A stretch of DNA of 64,000 nt, from NCBI RefSeq assembly GCF_002220365.1, contig NZ_MTHB01000165.1, forward strand, positions 62,001-126,000, read 5' to 3'. The notes under the pieces were generated by a model. The model saw only the letters and a list, made by a program, of their open reading frames with translations, had not been told where the DNA came from and made no database searches. A program made the translations under genes and the position numbers. The stretch comes from Caballeronia sordidicola. Lineage in GTDB: Bacteria; Pseudomonadota; Gammaproteobacteria; Burkholderiales; Burkholderiaceae. Position 1 is the first letter of the stretch. The number at the start of each line of letters is the position of its first letter. This document shows positions 45,990 through 53,691 of the stretch, in pieces.

Positions 45990-47045
45990 ATGCCTAGTAT
46001 CGCCGAACGCCCCCGAAAAAACGCCCCATCCAAATGGCAATGCACCGTCCGCCATCCAAACGCGCCAACAATCGTCCGCACTTTCGACTCCAAAGAGCTT
46101 GCCGCGCGCTTCGGAGAAAAAGTCGAAACGCGCCTGCGCAGACTTTGGCCCGAACAACCGAAACCAAAGGCTGCGCCATTGCTGGCGAACGAATCGCTCG
46201 CGAAGCTTATTGACGACTTGCTCGCCTCCTCGGAGGTGGCCAATCGCCATAAAAGCAGCGCCCCCACCGTTCGCCGAAACGTCGGCAACGCCACCGTTGA
46301 AGACGTCACGCGCCGATGGACCAAAGAGTTTGTCCGCAAGATGCGGGCAAAGCGTTCGATGCGCGGACGCCCCTTCTCTTACGAGACCATCGTCCATCAC
46401 CTGGCGATCATTCGACAAGCGATCCGGGCGCGAGCCGACCACCTCGAAACGCCGTGCCCCGCGTTCCCTTTCAGCGAGCGCTCTCTGCCGCGCGGTTGGA
46501 AAAACAAGCGCGAGAGGCGCCTGTCCAACGACGAGCAACGCGCTCTCTTTTCTCGCCTTCGCCGATTAAAGACGGACGCCCGGCCGCATTACTTGGCGCT
46601 CGTTCGCCTCGCCCTGGAAACCGGCGCGCGTCAACAAGAGTTGGTTTTCGCCGAGTGGAGTGAATTCGACATGGAAAAGGGGATATGGGTGATACCCGCC
46701 GCGCACGCGAAAGGCAATAGATCTCGATTCGTGCCGCTCACGCGCAGAGCGAGACGCCTTTTGAAAGTGTTGGCGGCTTTCCACTCGTCCGCCAGCGCTC
46801 GCGTCCTGTGGCGACTCAGTCAGCCACACACGGTCTCGACAATGTTCGCGCGCTTCGCCAAAGAAGCCGGGTTGCATAACTTCCGCTTCCACGATCTGCG
46901 GCACGAAGCAATCTCGCGCATGATTCTCTTCAAGCGAAAATTGTCCACTTTCGAGATCATGCGGATCGTCGGGCACAGCTCGCTCGACATGCTGAATCGA
47001 TACGCGAACCTTCGTGGAGAGGAGCTTGTTGGTCGGATGGACTGA
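45990..47045 (+). CDS. Second tyrosine recombinase
   Basis: The 351-residue product has an N-terminal core-binding part and a catalytic domain with LETGARQQELVFAEW (Arg), HDLRHEAISRM (HxxR), GHSSLDMLNRYANL (His and the Tyr nucleophile). It begins after GGAGACACC at 45990. It resembles Xer-like or phage-type integrases and is unlike the integrase at 30842 in sequence. It may resolve the element, act at a different att site, or mark a nested element. The relaxase gene follows 84 bases downstream on the same strand. Confidence 0.9.
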   Translation: MPSIAERPRKNAPSKWQCTVRHPNAPTIVRTFDSKELAARFGEKVETRLRRLWPEQPKPKAAPLLANESLAKLIDDLLASSEVANRHKSSAPTVRRNVGNATVEDVTRRWTKEFVRKMRAKRSMRGRPFSYETIVHHLAIIRQAIRARADHLETPCPAFPFSERSLPRGWKNKRERRLSNDEQRALFSRLRRLKTDARPHYLALVRLALETGARQQELVFAEWSEFDMEKGIWVIPAAHAKGNRSRFVPLTRRARRLLKVLAAFHSSASARVLWRLSQPHTVSTMFARFAKEAGLHNFRFHDLRHEAISRMILFKRKLSTFEIMRIVGHSSLDMLNRYANLRGEELVGRMD

Positions 47046-47129
47046 GGTCCTCCGCATAGATGAAACTCGGACCCAAGGCCCTGACAGTCCTTGGGTCTGT
47101 TCGCACTCCTATGTTGTTGACGAGATTAA

Positions 47130-50100
47130 ATGCTATCGATCACAAAAATAAATTCAGTGAAGAACCAAGCCAGCAGCGCGCGCGGCGGCGATTACCTGTT
47201 CTATCTTGGCTCCCCATCGACCCGAGAGCGGAGCGACTTTTCCGAATACGTGGCGGGGAAGCCTGAGCTTGGCGCGCCCGCTCCATTCTGGGCTGGCGCC
47301 GCTGCGCCGCTGCTGGGTCTTCACGACGAGGCGCAGGCGGAGCAGGTCGAGCGGCTCGCCCGCGGATTTCATCCATTGACCGGCCTGCCTCTTGTGAAAG
47401 GAGCGGGGGACGAACATGTGATGGGGCTCGACATGACGTTTTCCGCCCCAAAAGACTTTTCCGCTGTGTTCGCCGCCGCCGACACGGGAACACGCGCCGA
47501 ATTGATCGACTGCATGCAGAAAGCCGTCCGAACAGCGCTCGACCACGCGGCGGAGTCCGCGCTCACGCGCCACGAGCGCGGCGGCCGAACCAAACGAGTG
47601 GCCGAGGCGACGATCGCGGCCTGCTATACGCATTTCGCAAGCCGAGCGCTCGATCCTCAGATCCACGTTCACGCGTTTCTGTTCAACGTTGGGAAACGGC
47701 GCGGGATCGACGAATGGAGCGCCTTGGAACATCGTCCGCAATTCGACCGAAAGATTTCGACCGGCGCTCTCTTTCGCGCGGCGCTGGCATGGCACCTTCG
47801 TGGCATGGGGTTCAACGTTTTGGCAGATGGTCCTTATTTCAAAATTGGGGGCATCGCCGACTCCCAACGCGAGGCGCTTTCAACGCGGAGCCGTGAGATA
47901 GCCGACTACTTGAAGCAACAAGGCGTCAACGGCGCAGCAGACTCTGCCGCTCGGGAGATCGCCGCGCTCAACACGCGCTCAGCGAAGGCCGAGCCGCCGC
48001 TGCCCGAGTTGCTCGCTCGTTTTGAAAAACAAGCGGCGTCGTTAGGCCTTGACGCCCAAGCCATACGCCAAATGCGCGGCCTCGAAGCGCGAACCGAAGC
48101 GCAGAGTCTCGACGCCGCGGACCGAGCGCCTTTGACGCCGTTCACGCTCGATTGCTCAGAGCTGCTCGACGAGCTGACAGCCAGCCAATCATGCGCGACC
48201 GCGCAAGAAGCGTTGGCCGCGATCTGCGCGAAAGCGATGGGCCGCGCGTCCGCAGAAGATTGTTTGCGCGAGCTCGACCGGTTCCTCGCCTCTGAGCGCA
48301 TTGTCCGGCTGGGGCAAACCGAGATGCTTGTCGAGGTGTTCACTTCGCGGGAGCGAGTCGCGCAAGAAAGGACGATCACAGAAAGGGTGCGCGAAGGCGC
48401 CGCAAGCCGAGTTCATGCGGTTGCGCCTGATCTGATCGCCCGTGAATTCGATGCGTTGGAAAGAGAACTGCAAGCAAAACTTGGCGTTGCGGTCTCTCTC
48501 GCCCAGCAACGAGCGGCGGCCCTCCACATTGCGTGCGAAAGCGGCAGGCACGCTTTCGTTGAAGGATGGGCGGGAACCGGCAAAACGACCCTGCTTGGAG
48601 CGTCCACACGCGCATACAAGGCGGCCGGCTTCGAAGTGCTTGGTTGCTGTCAATCCGCCGCCGCCGCGCAAAACCTCGCGCGGGAAACCGGCGCGCGCTC
48701 GCGCACCATCGCAAGCCTTTTGCTCGGCCTGGCTTCGGGCCGGTTGACTCTGGATGAGCGGTCGATCGTGGTGCTGGACGAGGCCGGGATGGTCGGCTCC
48801 CGCGAGTTCTCCCTGTTGCAGGATGCGGTGCTGACGGCGGGCGGCAAGCTGATCTGCGTTGGGGATCCAAAACAACTGCAACCGATCGAAGCGGGCGGCA
48901 TCTTCGCGTCGCTGATGCGCGAGCACGGAAAAGCGGAGCTATCGGACATCCAGCGGCAACGAACCGACTTTGCCCCGCTCTTCGATTGGATCGACGCGCG
49001 AGCTCGCGCCGGCGACGGAGTTTCCAAAGAACAAGCCGCGGCACTCCGGCAAGTCCCTGACGACGCGCGAATGGCGGCCGTCGAACAGCTTTGCGGCCAA
49101 AGCGCGAAGCTTGCTCGGGCGTTCGACCGGTGGCGAGCGCGCTATGACCACCAATGGCTGCGCGACGTCGTTCGGTTTTTCGCGTCGGGCGACCCCCGGC
49201 CGGCTCTCCAACTGCTTGACGCAAAGGGACGGCTCCGGATCGCCGCGTCGCCTGCGCAGGCCGCCAGTCAAATCGTCGCGGCGTGGGAAGCGGACAAAAC
49301 ACCACTGGTTGAAAAAACAATGTTGGCGGGAACGCGAGCAGAAGTCGCCGAACTCAATCGACTGGCTCGCGAGCGCCTCGTGGAAACCGGAATGGTGGTC
49401 GATGCGCTCGGGGTTGACGCGCTGGCGCTAGCCCGCGACGGGAGCGGCTCTGTCAAACGCTTCGCCCCGGGCGACCGCATTGTCTTTTCGAAAAATGATT
49501 TGGACTTGGGCGTCGCGAATGGAGCGGCAGGCGCAATCACAGCGATCGAGCCGGCCGCGAGCGGCCCGCGCTTTGTCGTCAAGCTGGACTTCCCCAACGC
49601 CAGGGGCGAGAGAGTTGTTTCCATGCCAGCAAGATTTTCGTTTTTCGACCACGCCTACTGCCTGACAAACCACAAAGCGCAGGGGCGCACTTTTGGCGCC
49701 GCTTACGCGCTTGCGAATCCTGTCATGGCAGACCGCGAATGGATTTATGTCGCCGTCAGCCGCTCGCGGTTCGCCACGACTTTGTTTGTCGACGCGTCCG
49801 CCCTTGGCCTGAACGATCCTGAGTCGCACCGCGCCACGGCGGACAAAGCCGCGACGCGGGAAGCGGTGATTGAGGCGCTCGCGGGGCGCATGGCCCGCAG
49901 CCGTGCAAAAGGAACGACGCTTGACTACATGAGCGAACAATCGCCGGGACTTTTTGCTCCCCGTGTCCTCGCCCATGAGGACGTTCGTCGCGAGCCTGCG
50001 GCATCGCGCGCTTCGCCTGCGCCGGCGCACTCCGCCCGCACCGCGGACAGAAAGACAGTCGTCGCGAGAGTCCGCCGCCTGCTGGGCAAGCGGCATCGCA

Positions 50101-50180
50101 AGCTTGTCGGCGACAAGTTGGCCGCCACGACACCGGCCGCCCCAGACGCTCTTCGCGAGCTTGAAGGGCCTGTGCGATGA
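47130..50180 (+). CDS. traI: MobF relaxase-helicase (TrwC/TraI family)
   Basis: This protein nicks and unwinds DNA at an oriT for conjugative transfer. The 1016-residue product has N-terminal tyrosines Y22 and Y25 (GGDYLFYLG), three metal-binding histidines H168, H179 and H181 (THFASRALDPQIHVHAF) with the spacing of TrwC, a helicase domain with Walker A GWAGTGKTTL at about 476-485, Walker B VVLDEAGMVG, and the late motif LTNHKAQGRTF. It overlaps the next gene by four bases. MobF relaxases usually work with a VirD4/TrwB coupling protein, as is present at 42.3-44.1 kb. No cognate secretion apparatus is seen. Confidence 0.93.
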   Translation: MLSITKINSVKNQASSARGGDYLFYLGSPSTRERSDFSEYVAGKPELGAPAPFWAGAAAPLLGLHDEAQAEQVERLARGFHPLTGLPLVKGAGDEHVMGLDMTFSAPKDFSAVFAAADTGTRAELIDCMQKAVRTALDHAAESALTRHERGGRTKRVAEATIAACYTHFASRALDPQIHVHAFLFNVGKRRGIDEWSALEHRPQFDRKISTGALFRAALAWHLRGMGFNVLADGPYFKIGGIADSQREALSTRSREIADYLKQQGVNGAADSAAREIAALNTRSAKAEPPLPELLARFEKQAASLGLDAQAIRQMRGLEARTEAQSLDAADRAPLTPFTLDCSELLDELTASQSCATAQEALAAICAKAMGRASAEDCLRELDRFLASERIVRLGQTEMLVEVFTSRERVAQERTITERVREGAASRVHAVAPDLIAREFDALERELQAKLGVAVSLAQQRAAALHIACESGRHAFVEGWAGTGKTTLLGASTRAYKAAGFEVLGCCQSAAAAQNLARETGARSRTIASLLLGLASGRLTLDERSIVVLDEAGMVGSREFSLLQDAVLTAGGKLICVGDPKQLQPIEAGGIFASLMREHGKAELSDIQRQRTDFAPLFDWIDARARAGDGVSKEQAAALRQVPDDARMAAVEQLCGQSAKLARAFDRWRARYDHQWLRDVVRFFASGDPRPALQLLDAKGRLRIAASPAQAASQIVAAWEADKTPLVEKTMLAGTRAEVAELNRLARERLVETGMVVDALGVDALALARDGSGSVKRFAPGDRIVFSKNDLDLGVANGAAGAITAIEPAASGPRFVVKLDFPNARGERVVSMPARFSFFDHAYCLTNHKAQGRTFGAAYALANPVMADREWIYVAVSRSRFATTLFVDASALGLNDPESHRATADKAATREAVIEALAGRMARSRAKGTTLDYMSEQSPGLFAPRVLAHEDVRREPAASRASPAPAHSARTADRKTVVARVRRLLGKRHRKLVGDKLAATTPAAPDALRELEGPVR

Positions 50181-50977
50181 GCGAACGAACAAGCAATGGA
50201 CAAACTGTCGGGAACGAATCCGAGCGTGGCGCCCGTGGCTGGGATAGGGACCGTGTCAGCGTCCGCCTTTCCGAACGGCGAGCGGCCGCGCTGAGGCGTT
50301 TGGTTGCGGACATGCCGACCGCCACTCCAACCGACGCCATCGACAAAGCGATCGAACTTGCATGTGACGTCGCGCATGAGTCTTCCAGCGACTTGATTGA
50401 AATCCCGCGCGACGAGATCGTCGGGTTGGAGAACCGGCTCGCCTCTCACTTCGGTTCGCAAATCAATCGTTTGGTGGCTATGCTCGACGAACTCAGGGAG
50501 ACGACCGACCAGCTTCGAGAGGCTTTTTTGGCAGCGTCCGATCTTGATGAACAAGGCGGCTCGGCGACTGGGAGCCAAACCGCGCCAGAGGCTGAGGCTG
50601 GGGTGCTCGACGCCCCGCTTGGCTTGGCCGATTGGTTGGCGCATGAGTCGGCCCGCGCTCAAACGCTCTCGGCGAAAAGGTCGGCCGTTGTGCGTGGTCG
50701 CGTCCAGAACCAGGTTGGCTCCGGCGATCAAGATGTCGCGCTCGTTCAATCCGGTCAGCTCGTTGCCGTGGATGGCGTCAAGAATTTAGCCCGCGAAGGC
50801 CGTGCGCCTTTGCTCCGTATCAATGTCGAGAAAAGCAGCGACCATGAACAGGCGCTCGTGATCGGCGCTGAAATCTGCCTCTGGTGCGAACGGCTAGACC
50901 GCGGCTGGCAGGCCAAGATTCATCGTGTCGAGAAGGATGGAAGAATCGGCGCCCTTGTCGCCACGCACCGCGGCTGA
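50177..50977 (+). CDS. Mobilization accessory protein with N-terminal RHH-like region
   Basis: The 266-residue product begins with a stretch like a ribbon-helix-helix DNA-binding domain (RDRVSVRLSERRAAALRRLV at about 25-44), then a helical, coiled-coil-like part, and a C-terminal strand-rich part of unknown fold. Its ATG overlaps the relaxase stop (ATGA), so it is coupled to it. By position it is probably an oriT-binding or regulatory partner of the relaxase. I recognise no specific family. Confidence 0.7.
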   Translation: MSERTSNGQTVGNESERGARGWDRDRVSVRLSERRAAALRRLVADMPTATPTDAIDKAIELACDVAHESSSDLIEIPRDEIVGLENRLASHFGSQINRLVAMLDELRETTDQLREAFLAASDLDEQGGSATGSQTAPEAEAGVLDAPLGLADWLAHESARAQTLSAKRSAVVRGRVQNQVGSGDQDVALVQSGQLVAVDGVKNLAREGRAPLLRINVEKSSDHEQALVIGAEICLWCERLDRGWQAKIHRVEKDGRIGALVATHRG

Positions 50978-51016
50978 CAGACGCTTTTTCAGCGCCGGAA
51001 CCGGCGCACCGCGTTT

Positions 51017-51033
51017 GCACCGCGCAACGGTGC
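51017..51033. other. Inverted repeat beside 14-bp direct repeats, possible oriT part
   Basis: GCACCG (51017-51022) and CGGTGC (51028-51033) form a six-base-arm hairpin with loop CGCAA, ten bases before a set of three direct repeats. An inverted repeat near a relaxase operon with accessory-protein repeats is the usual look of an oriT. It is not proven. Confidence 0.4.
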
Positions 51034-51042
51034 GTCCGGTGT

Positions 51043-51084
51043 ATACGAACAAATGAATACGAACAAATGAATACGAACAAATGA
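51043..51084. repeat. 14-bp direct repeat, three perfect copies
   Basis: ATACGAACAAATGA occurs three times in a row with no spacer, just after the accessory gene of the relaxase operon. Perfect iteron-like repeats here are candidate binding sites for the accessory protein or a replication initiator. They are AT-rich compared with the surroundings. Confidence 0.92.
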
Positions 51085-51132
51085 TCAGGATATCGACAAG
51101 TCAAGCGGGCTTTCCTGCGCTCGCTGCCGGTC

Positions 51133-51702
51133 TCAATCGATATCTACAAGCGCAGAGAACAACATTTTTTGCGACGGGCTCATATTAAGCTTTAACACAC
51201 CGTAATTATCCCGAAGATCTTTTGCGAGCTTCATCGCTCGCAAACCTTCAGCTTGAAGAATGTAGGCCGCCGCTCTTGCCATGTCCTCCCAATCCGCCGC
51301 GACGTCGTCCCAGTGCTCGTTCAACTGTTCGCGCTCCAAATTCACTTCCCGTAAAAAATCTAAGATACGCGCATGATCGTCGGCATCGAGCGGCGAGCCG
51401 TCAATAGTGGAGTCATCCAGTGGCGGGACTGATGTTCGGGCGATCCCGCCGTCGTCGCCGGGAGAGCTAATGCCTATTGCAAATTTTGCGCATTCAAAAG
51501 TGAACACTTCGAAGCGAGACGCGATTTGAAGTGCAACAGTCTTTTTCTTTCTATCAAGCTCGTCGCGCTCCTTTTTGTCCTGCCGCTTATGCTCCTTAAC
51601 CGTTTTTCTTTCGGCAAAGAAATATGCTGTCCAAGAACTGATGCCGACTGAGATTAGCGTGCTGATTCCCGTGGATAAAAAATTTACTGAGCGCAAATCC
51701 AT
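51133..51702 (-). CDS. Membrane-anchored helical protein beside the Gabija pair
   Basis: The 189-residue product has one N-terminal membrane segment (about 8-30), a short basic coiled stretch (RKTVKEHKRQDKKERDELDRKKK region) and a helical cytosolic domain. No motif or family is recognised. It lies 126 bases after the helicase gene on the same strand, so it could be the last gene of the defence operon or a separate unit. A frame starting at 51808 overlaps its start by 107 bases and has no support of its own. Its shape, membrane anchor plus helical domain, resembles the product at 57415-58140. Confidence 0.6.
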   Translation of the reverse strand: MDLRSVNFLSTGISTLISVGISSWTAYFFAERKTVKEHKRQDKKERDELDRKKKTVALQIASRFEVFTFECAKFAIGISSPGDDGGIARTSVPPLDDSTIDGSPLDADDHARILDFLREVNLEREQLNEHWDDVAADWEDMARAAAYILQAEGLRAMKLAKDLRDNYGVLKLNMSPSQKMLFSALVDID

Positions 51703-51828
51703 CTTGTGTCATCCCGTAGAAATCAAAAAACGTATCATCGCCACTTGTTAAATTTGCCGGCCCTTCGTCAATTAACCGCACAACATCCAACTTGGTGTGG
51801 TTTTCCAAATGCTGTTGCGCCGCCGAGG

Positions 51829-53691
51829 TCAGCCGTCGACAACTTCAGAAACGGATATGAAACGCGATTTTTGCTGTGCTCTGTTGTCGCCCCATGGCAT
51901 CAGTTTGACACGCGGGTATGTCAAGTAAAGCAGTCGCTTCGATCGCGTTACGGCGACAAATGCGTTTCGGTTTTCCTCCGCCATCTCTCTTGGCCGACCG
52001 ACGGCTCGGTAATCAGGGAATGTTCCCTCTGCCATGCCAGCGACAAACACGACCTCAAACTCTAAGCCCTTCGACGAGTGAACCGTCAAGAGCGCGACCC
52101 CTTCGCGATGGGCCTTTTGCGTTGCGCCCAAAGCCTTGCTGCTCATGAAGCCGGCAAGCGTGCGCGATGGTCCATCAGAACGGAGGTATTGATCCCACTC
52201 CTGCTGAAAGACTGCCGCGTCCTCGTATATCGCACGACGGGAATTTTCGTCGAGTGTGTCTGCGTATTCCCTCATCAGCTTGAATGCCGGCATGAGGTCA
52301 AGACGCGCGGTGTTCTGAGAAATGGCCGTGATGGCGCTCACCACCGCCTTGGCTCGCGAGTCCGAAGAAGCGAGCGCCATCTGCGACAACGCCTTCAATG
52401 CGTCGGTCGCCGTTGGTGGCGGAGGCGTCACTTTCCATTTCAAGGCCAGCGCGGAGAAGTGCAGGCGATCCCTGGGATTCGCCATGACGCGCAGCGCAAG
52501 CTGAAAATCGTCCACCAACTCCGATTCGTTTTCATGGTTCGCGGTTAGCCGCTTGTGAAACGGAATGCCGCGACGGCGAAGCTCCTTTTCAATTTCAAGC
52601 AACGCGAAGCGAGTCCGGCCCAAGACCGCGCATTTAGACGGTTCCACTCCGCCTTCGACGTCCGGGTGTCCCTGCGAAAACAACAGCTCAATCTCGTCGA
52701 CGATGAGCGTGGCTTCGCCCGCTTCGTTATCTCCAACAAACACGCGGGCAGCGCCCTTGATGGGGAGCTGCGCGTCCACAAGGTAGTGGGGATCAATCGA
52801 CCGCGCGACACTCACCACCGCCTGCGACGATCGAAAATTCTCTGTCAACTCGATACGCTTCGCCCCGAACTCGGACAGGAAGCGCTCCATGTATTCCGGG
52901 CTCGACGTGTTGAAGCCATAGATGGACTGCTTTGGGTCGCCGACCATCATGACGTTTTTATACGCATCGCCGCACAGAGCGCAGAGCAACGCGTATTGCG
53001 CTTCGTTGAGGTCCTGCGCCTCGTCCACGCAGACAAACTTGTAAAGCCTGCGGTAGAAATCGGCGAGCTTCGGATTGTTGGTCAGCAGGCGATAAGCGAG
53101 CAGCAAAAGGTCGTCAAAGTCGTAGGCCCCACACGCGCGCAGCCCCGCGTCGTAAGCGTCGATGACGCGTTGGTCCAATTCGTCGCTCAGAACGGCGCAG
53201 CTTATCGGATGGGCCTTAATGCGCGAGATGGTTTGGAGCCAGTTGTCGACCATCCGATTCCGATCTTTGCGGTCGACGATCTGATTCACCTCTTCGTCGA
53301 GCAACGGGTCTTGCCGGATCGCTTCCAACAGGATTTCCTTGCGATCCTTGTGCTGCTCGAAAATGTGCGGAGTTCCTTCCACTCCGACCGATTTCCCCCG
53401 CTCGGTGATCATTTCGAGGCAGAAGCTGTGCAACGTGCCGATGAACGCGCGTTGACGGTTCTCGCCCAGGTCCGACAGACGGTCGCGCATCTCGTCGGCG
53501 GCTTTGTTCGTGAAGGTCAACGCCAGCACGCGGAAGTGTCCAGGAACATTCGTGAGCAGAGAGCGGACACGCTCAGTCAGCACGCGGGTCTTGCCCGATC
53601 CCGGGCCCGCAACGACGAGCAACGCCCCGTCGAGGTGGCTGACAACCGCGACTTGTTGCTGCGACAAACGAGCTTTTGTTGGGCTATTCAT
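51829..53691 (-). CDS. gajB: UvrD/PcrA-like helicase, GajB-type
   Basis: The 620-residue product is a superfamily 1A helicase: Walker A AGPGSGKT (28-35), LTFTNKAADEM, GTLHSFC, Walker B VDEAQD (222-227), GDPKQSIYGF (251-260), and late motifs HSSKGLEFEVVFVAG and VAVTRSKRLLYL. Its start overlaps the stop of the OLD-family gene by four bases, the arrangement of Gabija systems, in which GajB works with the nuclease GajA. The Gabija type protein is about 490 residues, so this one is longer, with extra helicase subdomains. Alternative: a class 2 OLD-UvrD pair not functionally the same as Gabija. Confidence 0.8.
   Translation of the reverse strand: MNSPTKARLSQQQVAVVSHLDGALLVVAGPGSGKTRVLTERVRSLLTNVPGHFRVLALTFTNKAADEMRDRLSDLGENRQRAFIGTLHSFCLEMITERGKSVGVEGTPHIFEQHKDRKEILLEAIRQDPLLDEEVNQIVDRKDRNRMVDNWLQTISRIKAHPISCAVLSDELDQRVIDAYDAGLRACGAYDFDDLLLLAYRLLTNNPKLADFYRRLYKFVCVDEAQDLNEAQYALLCALCGDAYKNVMMVGDPKQSIYGFNTSSPEYMERFLSEFGAKRIELTENFRSSQAVVSVARSIDPHYLVDAQLPIKGAARVFVGDNEAGEATLIVDEIELLFSQGHPDVEGGVEPSKCAVLGRTRFALLEIEKELRRRGIPFHKRLTANHENESELVDDFQLALRVMANPRDRLHFSALALKWKVTPPPPTATDALKALSQMALASSDSRAKAVVSAITAISQNTARLDLMPAFKLMREYADTLDENSRRAIYEDAAVFQQEWDQYLRSDGPSRTLAGFMSSKALGATQKAHREGVALLTVHSSKGLEFEVVFVAGMAEGTFPDYRAVGRPREMAEENRNAFVAVTRSKRLLYLTYPRVKLMPWGDNRAQQKSRFISVSEVVDG

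Noticed and set aside
51596..51808. A 70-residue minus-strand frame overlapping the start of the gene at 51133-51702
   Set aside because: The long overlap and lack of a ribosome binding site make it unlikely. I considered a frameshift joining the two but saw no reason to prefer it.
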